Below are positions 15,101-30,100 of a stretch of 64,000 bases of DNA, piece by piece. Under the pieces are notes generated by a model that made no database searches, was not told the origin of the DNA, and saw nothing but the letters and a program-made list of their open reading frames with translations. Source of the DNA: Endomychus coccineus. Lineage: Eukaryota; Arthropoda; Insecta; Coleoptera; Endomychidae. The position numbers and the translations under genes were made by a program. The DNA is taken from NCBI GenBank assembly GCA_958510875.1, contig OY294068.1, forward strand, positions 32,220,297 to 32,284,296, read 5' to 3'. Every line of letters starts with the position of its first letter. Positions within the stretch are counted from its first letter, which is position 1.

Positions 15101-18100
15101 CCTGAATCTTTTGAGGTGAGCATGAATAATTTCATAAAATTATAACATTGACCAGTGGACTTATGCTCATCTCACATGACCTGGCCCGCCAACTCTCTAA
15201 ATAATTGATAGCGTTTTACTTGTCTAACTTTTAAATCAACACAATGCGTCTAGTTCCCTCCAACTCACGAGACACTAGTTTATTGCGATTCGTATTAACC
15301 AAGCTATCCCTTCCAATAAAACAGAAAACTCGAGATTCATTTCTTTATGTTGAAAATATTACTTCATTGCAGTGTGCTTGGCCTATATATTGCTTCGTGT
15401 GTTAAAGCATTAGTTTTTATTGGTTTTTGTGCTGTTCTACCATTGCGGGAGGATTTTTAATTTGCTGCTTTGTTGAAAGTTTTTACAATTGCAACAAATT
15501 ATATGGACATTTTTTATTCTCCATTAAAGTTTTATAGTTTTTGTATTGTCAGATATGTTGATGATCGTGAAGAATATTCAAGTAGCTTGGTATTATTTGC
15601 CCTTACACATTGGTCATTCGAGTTTTAATAAACTGATAATTGACCAATCATTTTCTGTATATTTATGTAAGGTTCTTTTTTCCTTCAAGTTGATAGCATT
15701 ATAATCACTAGATATATATTCGATTACTAAAGAAATAATGCCCAAATATTTTCCAATTTATTCCATCTCTTTAAAACATGTTTCACTGAACATTGTTGCT
15801 TCATCAAGAATAATATTGAGTTTCTACGATAGAATACATAACCTACACACACTCCATATGAGCATCATCGTGAAAAGAGCAGTTAGAATTCCCCAATGGT
15901 GTTATATCCGTTAGTAGCTTATCATTTAAAAACCAATTATTTCAACTCTCTTGGTGGCTGACACAAATTGAAACAGCTTCACAAGTGTGCAATGTTTTGG
16001 GCGTGTAAGAAGCTTTGCTTAGGCTAAAAATATGTTGCTTGAGCAGGTGTCTAAATGTTGAACGGTCCGTTCTTCATATTTTTGATAATTCTTTATTATA
16101 TTTAGGCAAGCGCAAGAACTTACCGAAAGAACATCTGCAGACCAGGCGGCTGCTATTAAAGAACCACTAAGCGCCGTGAACAAGCGTTGGGACGATTTAT
16201 TGAGAGGCATCGTAGAACGACAAAGACAACTGGAGAACGCTCTCCTGCGTCTCGGTCAATTCCAGCATGCTCTAAACGAATTGCTCATTTGGATCAAGAA
16301 CACCGATAGCACCCTGGATGAACTCAAGCCAGTGGCTGGTGATCCGCAAATATTAGAAATTGAATTGGCAAAACTGAAAGTTTTGATCAACGATATTCAA
16401 GCTCATCAAACTAGCATAGACACTCTGAACGATGCTGGTCGTCAAATAATAGAAAGTGGAGAAGGTAAGTGGTGTTTATGTTCTTTCTTATAATTTGTCC
16501 TGCGTTCTTCAAAGAAATAACTTCAATATTATTTTGTAACTACCGTTCATTGTTTTTAACTATGCTTGTAGATTAATTATTGTAGTGGTGATTCGAACCG
16601 TAAAACGGAGTTAATTTGGCAGATTTTGCGAATAACTTTGAAACCTTCAGTTTCACTCCGCATGTAGGTGTCCCAGCGTAACAAACGTCTTACAGGCCAA
16701 TAAATGCTGTGAATTGGAGGTAACCGAGAAAAATTTATGTTTTGGGTACCAGAGTACGCAAGAATTTTTTGTGCGTGGAGGAGGGGAAATCTTGCCCAGA
16801 CTCCTTGGGAGTATGTGCCACCAAATGCGCCGGATTTTTACTGATTAAAACCCTCCCTCGTAAGGTTGGTTCACCTCCATTCAGATGGAGCCTCATTGCA
16901 CTGCGGTCATTTTTGTCCTATTGTGCCCTCACATGTTCTTATCTCCTCAGCAGTCGGGTGTATTCCATATATTTGAAATAGCCTGATGTAAGGGATACTT
17001 CTGATTTCTTCATGTATAGTTGGATAATCCCCAACGTACGCAGACAGTGGGGTTATGCGCATATTCGCCCTAATGTTTTTTTGCTTCATCTCTTTGGTTT
17101 CCATTTTTAGAACCACGAGTGGCAAGGAGAATAATGGTCCACCCATACAGAGCTTCGCATGCATGGGTAAGGCTAATACAATGGGGTGTCGCCCAGTGCC
17201 CCAAGGTTGGTGGCTAATGACTGAGCTTCCTCTCAGCCTTGCATCCATTTGGCGCGCATCCATCCTGTAAGAGTTGGGAGGTGTTATAGTGGCCTCACCA
17301 CGCGATCTGGGCGTTTAAGCCAAGGTCCCCAAGTTGCTCGCTAACACATATCAAACAATTGCTAAGTTAAGTTCACAATCATTTGATACAGTACCAAGTA
17401 ATGTTTCACTTCTGCTATTGCCTATGTCATTAATCATAATTTTTCCATTAGATGAGGCTTCTGTTACACAAGACAAACTGAATATTTTGAATACGCAATG
17501 GCGAGCTCTGATGCAAAAGACAGCAGATCGACAACGTGAACTAGAAGATGCTCTACACGACGCGCAGCGTTTCAACTCCGAAATCCAAGACCTCCTATCG
17601 TGGCTTGGAGATGTGGATAGTATCATCACTGCCAGCAAACCCGTCGGTGGCTTACCAGAAACAGCCAGTGAACAGCTGGAACGGTTTATGGAAATATACA
17701 AGGAAATAGAAGATAACAGACCGCAGGTTGAAACGGTGTTAGCTAAAGGACAGGATTATCTGAAGAAAGGATCGAACACTGCATCGAATCTCCAGCATAA
17801 TTTAAAAACGCTGAAGCAACGTTGGGATTCGGTAACGGCAAGGGCGAACGATAAGAAAATAAAACTAGAAATAGCTCTGAAAGAAGCAACCGAATTCCAC
17901 GAAGCACTTCAAGCATTTGTCAATTGGCTCACGAATGCCGAAAAGATACTGTCAAATCTCAAACCGGTATCTCGGGTTCTCGATACCATCCAGTTACAAA
18001 TCGAAGAACATAAAGTTTTCCAAAAGGATGTCAGCGCTCACAGAGAAATCATGTTACAACTAGACAAAAAAGGAACGCATTTGAAATATTTTAGTCAAAA

Positions 18101-21100
18101 ACAAGATGTTATACTGATTAAGAACTTGTTGATCAGCGTCCAACATAGGTGGGAGCGGGTCGCATCCAAATCCGCAGAAAGAACAAGAGCGCTCGATTTG
18201 GGATACAAAGAAGCTAAGGAATTCCATGATTCTTGGTCCGGATTGATGACGTGGCTGGGAGAAACCGAGCATTCACTTGATGAACTCATTCGTGATGTCA
18301 TCGGAAATGACCCGGAACAAATCAAACACAGATTGGCGAAGCACCAGGAATTCCAAAGGGCACTTTCAGGCAAACAAGCCACATACGATGCTGTAATGAA
18401 AGCTGGAAAATCTCTCAAGGACAAAGCGTCGAAGAATGACGAGCCAATCTTGAAGCAAATGTTGATAGATCTGAAAAATAAATGGACCAACGTTTGCAAT
18501 AAGAGTGTCGACAGACAAAGAAAACTGGAAGAGGCTTTATTGTATTCGGGTCAATTCAAAGATGCGATTGCAGCTCTTTTAGTATGGCTCAAAAAAGCGG
18601 AAAAAGAGCTATCCGAAGATAGTCCAGTACATGGAGATTTGGATACAGTGAACCATCTGGTCGATTTGCATAGACACTTCGAACACGAATTGGAGAAGCG
18701 AAACGAGCAAATGGAATCGGTAATGCGTACCGGTCAAGAACTTGAACGCAAAGCGAATAAAACTGACGCAGCTCAGTTGAGTAGTCAACTAACGGAATTG
18801 AACGATATTTGGGACACTGTATCGAAACTCAGTCACCTTAAGTCGGATAGGTTGCGCGAGGCCTTACGAGAAGCCGAAAAACTTCATAAAAACGTTAACA
18901 TGCTGCTCGACTGGTTGTCTGATGCAGAGATGAAATTGAGATTTGTCGGAAACACACCTGAAGACGAAGCAACAGCTTATGAACAACTGAAAACTCTCGA
19001 CAATTTCCGTACTGAATTAGCCGAGAAAGAAATCGAGAAAAACAAAACACTAGAATTAGCACATAGCGTTCTTGCCAAATCACATCCGGATAGTATAAAT
19101 GTGATCAAAAACTGGATAAAAGTAATCCAAGCGAGATGGGAAGAAGTATCTCAATGGGCTCTACAAAGACACCAGAAATTAACAGCTCACATGCAGTCAC
19201 TGAAAGATTTGGATGAATCTTTGGAAGAATTGATACAATGGCTATTAGGACTCGAGAATACGTTGATCGCGCTCAAAAGAGAAGAATTACCGATGGACAT
19301 ACCAGCTACGGAAAGACTCATTGCCGATCATAAGGAACTCATGGAAAACACGCAGAGACGACAAGGTGAAGTTGACAGGATATGCAAAGCTAAACAAGTC
19401 AAATCTGTGCAAGGTCCAAAGGATATAAAGAAATTCGGGAAAGGCAAGGGACCAATGTAAGTAAACTTCTTATATCTCGAAATTAATTGCTAGTAGAATT
19501 TTTTTTATTTGCTATTTGATAATAGTTTGCATAAGCACTTTTTTCAACAGTAACAGGAATGAAGATGATAGTTACGTTCTGAAAATAATGTTTAGGAGTT
19601 TAGTAGACCGTTGGTGTTTTTCAGAAAAATATGGAAGTGTGTGGTTTATTCTGGAAATCTTAGATTTTTTCTCAATAAGTTACTCTATTTCTTTTCATAC
19701 ATTCGTGTAATTCAAAATGTTAACTGTTTTAAACTATATTGGCATTTGATCCTTATATTTCAAAATAGTCACAGGAACTCGTATATTTTGTTGAAATATA
19801 AGGATTATCAAATAGTTTTTAGAAGAATATAAAAAACTTCCATTTCATTGCCTAAAGTTTGTTGTGAAATATATTATACAGGAAAGTAAACGGGTTCTGA
19901 AATCGAAATTTTAAATTTTAATTCTGGTTAATTCGGAAAATCACTATAGTGAGAAATCGATCAATCATAGTGAAGCGGGATTTATTGGCGTAACAGAACA
20001 TCTGATAGATGCAGCTCTGGAACAAGGAGTCGCTCACTCCGTCTTTCGCATAAGCCGATCAAGAGGGCGAGCCGCAGTCTGTCTAGTTGCGCGAGCTCGA
20101 TTCTTTAGCACTGCCAAAGGTATGAATGGAAGTTTAAAATCTGTAACTCGAAAACGGCTCAAGGTACAGTAAATCGGAGTCACCGTTCGACCTCTACATA
20201 GAAATCCACAACCTGCCGTATGAGTCGAAATGAGGAACCTGAGCTAGTAAATTCAGTTCGCAGAATGTCTCCTTTTATGCAACATAGGCTGCCTAAGTTG
20301 CCTAAAAGGAAGACGGCCGCTTGTGTTGCATGAAAAAATGCCGACGTCACCTTTCCAGTGCGAGTAATGCTTTCACGGCATAGACCCTCCAATCTATTTC
20401 TCTCTACAATTGGCCAGATAGTTAGCGAAGTGAATAGCGTCGAGTATTTCGCCAGACTGCTCTACTCAATAACGCGAAAACGGCTTAAGGTACGAAATTG
20501 AATTTTGTTGCCGGTAAATTTCGTACTTCATAGTTTATATCAAACTTTCAAGTCCCATATAACGCTATTCAAGGAACGACTTCGTTCGCCACGCTCACTT
20601 CGTTTTAATGAGAATCATTGTTCTATTCGCGATCACTTTACGATCGCCATAATCAGTCATCCGAACAAATGATCCAGCCAACCATAGATCGTTTACGCTA
20701 CTTGTTGCAGCTCACCATATGAGACGGAAAATAGTACGTCCTGAAGAAAATATCGCCGCTGTTGAGCAAAAATTGAACCTCTGTGCCTCCACTTTTTGAA
20801 AACTTATGGTATAAATCTTGGTTCAATATCTTGTAATATTCAGCTCGTGCAAGAATTGAAGTCAACTCGTTTAATCGCAAAATTTTGTTCAGTGATGATG
20901 CTAATTTTTGGCTCAATTTGGCAAATTTGTCGCATTGGAATGAAGATAATTCACAAGCGATTCTTCAAAGCCTGTTTTCCTCTCGTATGGTCAAAATATA
21001 AAAACGTAACGAACACCTCCGTTTGGCACCGTGTGCAACAATTGGACCTATGTGGTCCAATCAACACCTAACAAGACCCAGCTTGCACAAGAATTCAATC

Positions 21101-24100
21101 CGACTGACGTCGTGTGTTTTTGGTGAATGGGCTGAAACTCAAAAGCAAGTTGACGCATTGTTTAATTGTTGAATTTTGTTCAGCGACTATGCTCATTTTT
21201 GGCTCCATAAAGATAATGCACAAGCGATTCTTCAAAAACCCATTACAGCCAGAAGGCTCTGTTTGGTGTCTATGGAGGAAATGAACATGTCAATTGGCCT
21301 ACACGATCCTGCGACTTGACGCCTCTGGATTATTTTCTGTGAGGATATGTAAAGTTATTGGTGAATGCAGATAAACGAGCAACGTTGGAGGTTAACACTG
21401 TTTGAGTTTCGGGATGCACTATATTAGAGCAAGTAGCGGGGTCATTATCACGCCAGCAAAAACACCCGTTATTATCATCAATAACAAAGAATGACCTTTC
21501 AATTGCTTTGAAATTATGTTTCATTTTCAATATTTGTTATAAACTCTGATTGTACAAACGCTTGTTATTGCTTGTGTTCATTTCACTTGGTACGAGCCAA
21601 ACACGCATATTCTACATTTGGGCTAATGATAAAGCATTTGACAAAATTTTGCTAAAGAATAGATGAGAAGATATTGAAACAGCATGAAAAAATCAGTTTT
21701 GTTATGTTTGATAATTAGATTTAACTGCTTTGAATTTTTTGTTTTTTCGTAATGCTATGATATGGTGCACGCTTACTTATGTTTGTTTGCTTGTGTTTGT
21801 CTCTTCATCAGTCGGGGATCCCAGCATGATATTCGTGAACCATCACCGGATACTTATGGCTCTCTTGGCCGCAAACAAAGGTATGTTTCATTCTCATTAT
21901 TTTATTGTTATCATTGATTTTGTGTTATGTTCGAATCGACATAAGTTTATGCTCGGACTTTATTTGTTAACATATTTATTTTGTCATTGAGTAGTTTGAT
22001 GTTATATTTAGAATGAAAACCACTACAGAATAACAAAATTTTTGTTGAATATTTTGCCATACAATCTGCAAAACCTGTTATTAATGAATGTTTGATTATA
22101 TTAATATATTTCAGTTGGAAAATAATCGTTGAAGGCATGAAATATTGCTTAAAAGAAAAAATATTATTTTTGCATACACAAAATTTGGAATGATAACGCA
22201 CTTATTGCTTATAATAACTACAGGATGTTCCATCTCAGACGAGCCACCCCGTATATTTCTTATCACCTAGTGAGTGGAAAAATCTCCCCGAAACACGTCG
22301 AATGATATTGTTTGTTTGACGTATATTTGAGGCTTGAACGAGCAACCCCCTAATAGGGGGCGCTTCAAGAACTCAAAATTGAATAGGGGAAAGGGGTTGA
22401 GTGATACGTCATTTGAAAGGTCTTGGAAGCCTCTTTACAACGGTGTATGAAAAACGTAAATTTGATGAACCGTTTTTGCCAAAACTTAATTTTGTTGCTC
22501 GAATGCGCCACCTTGAATATTTTGGTTATTTGTACAATGCACAAGCTCATTTTAAGTCTTTTTTACAAACTTAAACAATCTTCAAAAAATCACATTCGTT
22601 AAAAAATTGAATTGTGTTGTCATGCTTACAATGAAAAAAATTAAATCTGCGTGTTTAAATCAAATGTTCAAATTGTCCTCCATTGACTTCCATACAATAA
22701 TACAATCTTGACTGAAAACCGTCTCTAAGATGGTTCAGCATAATTGGAGTTATTTAACGACACTCATTTACAATTCGTTGGCGTAGTTCGTCCAAATTTT
22801 CAGGCTGAGACACAAATTCACGTTTTTCATACACCGTTGTAAAGAGGCTTCCAAGACCTTTCAAATGACGTATCACTCAACCCCTCTCCCCTATTCAATT
22901 TCGAGGGGTTGAAGCTCCCCCTATTAGGGGGTTGCTCGTTCAAGCCTCAAATAAACGTCAAAAGATGTCCCCCAAACAAGATCATTCGACGTGTTTCGGG
23001 AGATTTTTCCACTCACTATGGGATAAGAAATATATTTCAACCCAAATATTTCATTTGAACCGAAATTTTCACATTCATAATTATTCCAATAGACTATATA
23101 AATCATTTTGTTGAAATAACAACATTCCTTCCAAACATGTAAATTCTATAAATATGTATGCAGATTTATTATCACCACATTATAATTTGCATGAATTTTT
23201 TTTCAAACTGATTGAAGTAAGAAGTTGAATTGACTAAATATCATATAAATATGTAAATGGAAAGATGATTACTAAAGTTTTCAAACTTATCACGAATCAA
23301 ATCAAAATATGTTCAGGGGTTTGGCTAGTAGAAATATTCAAGAACTGGAGTAGGTAAGATTGAACCTCCTAACCATTGAAATATTACCATGATTCTGCAA
23401 ATTCATCTTCTTGCTTCATAGAGTAGATTTTGTTACATTGTGTTACTTTCACTCTGTTGACGAATAGGAAAATTCTCATTTTCTATGAATAAATTTAAGT
23501 CTCATCTTTGGCATGCTTATGTTAATCTGATTACTTTCAATTTCAATCGCAGACAATTTGAGGAGCACTCGTATCTAAGATGTCATAATTAATTATGCAA
23601 GATACCGCAACATGTATCTTCGCCATTTTTCCCCTCCAATTGGTTCATAGATGATTTCCTCAACGTAAATATTAAAACTTTTTTCGGACACTTTTATTTG
23701 GAATAAAGTGCGTTTTTAAATTGCAGTATTTGAATTCCCGCGAAAACGCCTGAAAGACAATGGTCGGTGCGATGACGTAAATACCCTATAGCAACGGTTG
23801 CTATGGAGAGGCACGTACAATCATGTCAAACATAGAGTTTCGGGACATGTATATACGACCGTGGTCCAGAGATATGTTGAATGCCAATAAGTAATATGCT
23901 GTCATAAACATTTGAACATTAGCGTGTATACCTTCATTAGTTTTGGTGCAAAATTACCAGCATTAAAATAAAAATAAACTGATTTTTTCAAATATCGTTC
24001 AATTACTAATTTATTGAAACTAGTTAAATTCCTAAAATAAAACTTTTCCACGATTTTGAAATATCATGTAAGTTGCCTATTGCACAATGAAAATGAGGAG

Positions 24101-27100
24101 GGGACAAATTAATTTCCAATGAACTAAAACTTTCAAACAGTTGTGACAGTAACGCTTTATGTGATAATTAGCTTCAGCACATTGCACTTTCTTTGTTTCA
24201 AAATGGCTCGAAAATTTGAATTTTAGCTTAATTTTGCTTATGTGAATGTTTTTGCTGTGCACTTATATGTTGAATATTTTTATTTTTAGCTTCAAAGGAT
24301 CAAAAGATTTGCTTGCTCATCGAGGAAGGTTAGCATTTGTTATATTCTACTACTACTATTAGAACATCATTCGCTTGATTGATACCCATATGAAAACGAT
24401 TCTCGAGATGGGCGGTTCCGCTTAGAGTTAATTATAAGGCCACGGTTTAATTGAAGTTCAGTGGGGCTGTTTGAGGTCGGTGTAGAAAAACTAAAAAATT
24501 ACGAATTGCAAATTGTAAAACTACTGAAGAATTCTTAATTTGAAATTAACTATCAATTCATATTAATAGGTAGCATACTTCCATTCTAAACATAGAGTTA
24601 TCGTCATCGTCGAAGTAAGCGCCCTCTCACTGGTTTGCCATGTAACGTTACTACATCATGTCTTATGACGTATACAAATTGAACCCAATGAAAGACGTGA
24701 AGAATCGATATTGGATTTCTATAATACCCCGGTCAGATTTTGAATTATCTCAAGAAACACATCATCCATGATATAACTTTTCGCATTTCGGAACTCTCTT
24801 TCCTTTGACTCGGTCAAATAGAACAACACTATTCTAACGATTCAGTATTTCTCACCTTCATCCGATAATGAAAGATCGATATAGTAATATACTATTTGCC
24901 ATGGATCTCTGTATTGAAAGTGACTCATAAACAATGCAGTACCATGGTTCATAGATTTAATAGTAACTAACAATGATTGTCCTGTGTATAGATATTAATA
25001 TAGGTGTTGGATAGAATAAATTTCAAACAATTCAGGATTGTGAATGATCAGGAGTACAATGTAACTATTAAAACGAACGTTCTACGAAACGTATGCACTG
25101 AAAAATTGAATTGAGTTGTCCATCGTTTTGATACCCCATCAAATCAAACAAATAACTTTGTTGAAAATAACAACGTCCATTAAACGTAACTACAAAATCA
25201 ATGTATAAGTTGAACTGTGACGAAAGTATCGCTATATATGTTGGGCAAACGGGCCGCAAGAAGGTGTTCACAGAGCTATGTGCTTCCACGTCTTCTGTGG
25301 TCACTGCTGGCTCTCCTCTCAAGAATGGGACGTGAATCATATGCGGTTGATCTGAAAATTGTGATCAAAAGCAAATGTGGAGAGGTCACTGTGTCACTCT
25401 CCAGGATATATTAGACACGGTACTAGACTGGTGTGAGTGGAAACAAATGCCTATATACAAAACATAGTGCCCTTCACTATTAAAAAGAGACTGGACAATT
25501 AAAGGCCGCCCTCGCTTCTGGGTGAAAGTATAACCATTTGCTAAAAAGGCTATATGTCTGTGAATAAATCCTAGATAGAAAGCTGATATGGAACTCTCTT
25601 TAGGAAAATACAATCCACAAGAAAAGAATGACCTTATGGACATGCAGGCGCATATGAGAAAAATCTATGGCACTGACTAATATAATTGTTGTACGTCATG
25701 GTCATCAGATCTGTGCTAACGTATGATGCCATACTCTGATGGTTGAAAGCATTACAGTGAACGACCAAAGCTCAGCTCACTAGCTTTCAAAAGCAAGCAT
25801 GCCTGAATATTGCCAGAGTCAATCTTTTCCACATCAACAGCTCCTATAGAAATCCTTCTTGACTTTACTCTGCTTCACATATATTTGGAAAGAGACCACT
25901 ATGGAGCGGAATATACTGGTGGCCCAGATCTGAAATTTATCGGGCCAGAATCAATGCTTGGTGTTTCTGCAAGCACAACTCAAATAGCAATATCATCTTG
26001 GACAGAAAATAGACTACTTTTGTTCAGGCAACCCTTTACGAGACTAGATCCCTCTAAACCGTTTATTATAAACCTTTCGAAAACAAGAGCTGAAATACTT
26101 CTAAGTCAAAGCAGGTTAAACCTACTACTTTAATCGGTCTATATATAGAACACTGCCGTTCACCGAACATCTACAAAGACGGCATAGCGGAGGACGCTCA
26201 ATGTCGACTATGCTTCGAGGATGATGAAAAAACAGAACACGTTCTCTGTGAATGCCCAGCTGGGAAAAGATGTTGGGTAAGGCACATCTCTTACCAGAAG
26301 GTGTTAACGAAACCTGAACCGGCAAGATCAACGGCTTTATAAAAAAAGTCAACTATAATTATAGGCGAGTCACAATAAACCACATGGTCGTGGTTGAGAG
26401 ATTGTTGCTCGGTCCACTCAGAAGAAACCTAAACCATCTTCTTGAATAATATACGCAACGACTAGTTCTTTGTACTTAATGAATTACAGTCTGTTAGATT
26501 CAGAACTATACCTGGAGTGTGGTACACTCTCTTTAGACATTGGTTCCCAACAGCTAAATGTTTCTCTTGGGTGAATGTTCAGAGTATAATATAATATTCG
26601 TAGAGAATTTAATATGTTTTGGGAATTAAACATTGTGATGCAACCTAATTCAATTTGTACACTAGTTTTATTCAGTTTGTTTGATTTGCATTCTGTTTTA
26701 TTTATTTGATAGTATGTATAGTTGAGTGTTGCATGTGCTTTGTCTACAGCCGTTCCAGTCCAGGTCGGGAACTCAGCCCAGACCCCCTGTTACCTCATAT
26801 TGGTCCCAGGTTTCCTCCTTCTGGCAGGTACATTGACTTAGTTCAGTATTTTATGTTCGTAAAAATGAATTCTCTTGCACTAATACAAATCTACTAACAG
26901 GTATGGGCGGGATGCAGATGTTTTTTAAAGTCATCTTGTGAAATTGGGGTATCAAATTACTACATTTTTAGTCTTGGAATAATATTTTATCTACTGATGT
27001 AAACTTCGTCTATTCAGCTATCCAATATTTTGTTTATGTTTACAAGTAATCAATAATTTGAATCTGCTACAAATTTATTTTTCAGAATAAGGTATATGTT

Positions 27101-30100
27101 ATCATTTATTGTACATTAAAATTACCTACTATTTCTTTCTGTTCTTGTAAATAAATATATTACCGAAAAGTATGGGTGCTGGGAATTTATTTCATCGGGT
27201 ATAATTTGATAAGGGTTAAGTGAATATTATTGCACACAGAACAGTTGTTAGAAATTAGAATTTGAATTTTATTTTATTTGGAAAGATCTTATTGAGATTC
27301 AATTTGTTCCAAACTATTATAAGACGAAATGTATATAGTATATAAATATTGGATATTTTGTAGTTTTTGCCTGGGATTTCCGCAGGTAAAATGTCACAAC
27401 CCAACAACTTTAATGTTATGGAAGAGAATTTTATTTATATTAATTTAGAAAAAAAATATTTTGAAGTTCATATCAAATCTGCAGAATACAGATTAACTTG
27501 TCCATTTTATCATTTAGCGAACCCGAGTTCAGATCACCAAGAGTCAAATTCTTATATGATAAATGGAGACACGTTTGGATGTTGTCATGGGAAAGACAGA
27601 GGGAATTGTACGATCATTTGGCTTATTTGAAAGAAAAAGAAAAAGCCGACAACTTCTCATGGGACGACTGGAGGAAAAGGTTCTTGAAATCCATGAATTA
27701 CAAGAAGTCTAGGTTGACCGATCTTTTCCGCAAAATGGACAAGGATAATAACGAATTGATACCTAGAGAAGAATTCATCGAGGGCATTATTAGGACGAGT
27801 AAGTTGACGAAAGTATTCATATTTCTTTGCCACTGAATTGGTTTCGACATCATGAGATTCTGTGAATAATTTTAATTTCTTTCCTAGAATTCGATACCTC
27901 CCATTTGGAAATGAAACACGTTGCTGATATGTTCGATCTTGATAATAGAGGTTTAATTGACTGGAAGAAGTTCATAGCAGCTTTGAGACCAGATTGGGAG
28001 GATAAAATTCCTAACGATCATCAAAAGATTCATGATGAAGTTAAACGACTGGTTATGCTATGTACATGTCGGCAGAAGTTCCGGGTGTTCCAGGTTGGAG
28101 AGGGAAAATATAGGGTAAGCAAATTTTAATATTCAAGGTCAATCGATATTATTATTGAAAATCATCTGGAGAACTCCTCTTGATTTCTACGTGCAAGATA
28201 AAAACGACTATATATATGGGAATCGATTCCTTATGAGGTCTTTAGTATTTGCAACGTATTTAAATTCAAGACATCCGTTAATTGTTAATTTAGAAATATT
28301 TATTAAACAAATGCAATATCTCAAAAAGTACTGCTTAAAATGATCCAAAAATCCATATTTTAGGGTTTTTGATGTCGCTGATTACGAATTCGGTGTCAGA
28401 ATTAAAAATTACCACTTGTCCTTTGATAAATAAACAAAATGTAATAGACCAATTGAATATTTTGGCAACTATGAGCTGAAATTGGACTATTATGCTCACT
28501 CAGGTGGTTTCAAGGTTCATGAATCTGGTGTGGGAAATTTAATATGTTTACTCTCTGATTGTTTAATTAACAACAATGTTGAATAAAGTCGCAATAAACA
28601 AATGCATCTCAGCTCATATAAGTCGAAATTAAATGTAAATTAATACAAGAATGTTTTTGAGTTTGCTGAATACAATTATGATTATACAGTTGACATTATG
28701 TGCTCATTTGTTTATTCAACTAACATTATTCAGCAAACGATTTATTTCCCTAGTTATAGATTCAAATTAGTTATGAATTCATTCTAGGGAATTATTAAAG
28801 TCGCTGAAAACTATGTTTGTCATACAATAGTGAAATTTCTAATATTTGGTAGAAAATTACTTAAAAATGACATGTCCTGTGTCAAAATAATGAAAATCGT
28901 ACGCTAAAACACATCTCTTTAAAAAAATAATGATGGATGTGAAGCTATTAGTTTTGCTATGATATTACTGCATATGTCGGTAATACTGTGTGGAAGTTAG
29001 GAGGATCTACGTATTCCGGTTTTCAAATAACTATGATTAGTAATCAGCGACGTCAAAAACCCATAATTCACATTTATGGGTGGAGCATTTCAACCAGTAC
29101 TTTTCGAGATGTTTCATATTAGTGATAAAAGGTAACAGTTTTTATTATATAAAAACAATGTACTTCAATTTGGCAATTACTTATCTCATTATTGAGAAAT
29201 TATCACTTTTGGGTCCCTTGAAATAATTCAATTTTATTCGAAATAAAGATGTCAGCGACGAGGTGTCGCGTAACCCGATATCTTGTACCGGGGGCACCGA
29301 CTTCTTGGCCAGCAAGGAAGTATGCTTAGCGACGTAAGCGTAGAACGAGGCCAGTCTAACTTTTCCCCGAGTTAGGGGAAAACGACGTGGAGTGGAGATC
29401 CTTCACGGACTGTTATTGCGCCTAGTCGTATTCCTATAGGTCGCTTTAATAACATATGGGTGGGGTCTGCCCCCGGTGTCTAAATTGAACATATTTCCTA
29501 AGCTTCGCTCGTGGGGTGGCCCCCGCTTCAATAGTTTCAAAAAAACAAATTACCTTTAGAAAAAAAGAGGGCTCTCACCACCTATTCGTTCGGTAAGCTA
29601 ATCTCCTTGTCCAGCCTGTTTTACTCCCTAATAAGGAATAATCCATTGTTTGCATTAATTGAAGTCATATATATTTTACCTATATTTCACACTCAAAGTA
29701 ATTAAAATATATTTGATGTTGTGTTCATTATTGTTGAGATAATATCTCTATAAAGTTATAAGTAATTTTCTAGTCAAGGCAAGTAGAATTTTAACCCATG
29801 TTAATTTTTATTCCTAATATCATATTGTTTTGAAAGCAATTAATATCCTGTGTGTCAGTATTGTAACAATTTATATTCAAGTAATAAGATAGAGATTAAA
29901 TTAATTTATCAAGTTGTGTTCATATAAGTGTACAGTCAACGAAGAAATTATTTAAATTCAATGAACTCCAGTGCGCAACCTTAAATTTTGCTTGTAGTAT
30001 TGTAAAAGGAAGAAACGCTGAGCTGTAGGTAGCTTGCATAGGGGTAGTATGGAGCATTGAATTGGCTCTTAGTTAGAATCCAATTGTGAAGCAATATTAA

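Noticed and set aside
17334..17451. In-frame upstream extension of the last rod exon
   Set aside because: Translation is hydrophobic and unrelated; a good TTTTTCCATTAG acceptor lies at 17451 and phase 1 fits there.
23789..23803. Near-palindrome TAGCAACGGTTGCTA resembling an RFX X-box
   Set aside because: Spacing and half-sites do not fit the full consensus, and it lies deep in an intron with no promoter evidence.
27386..27517. Exon beginning at 27386 after CCGCAG
   Set aside because: In the required phase it reads Arg then TAA at once; the 27518 acceptor gives the conserved EF-hand lead-in.
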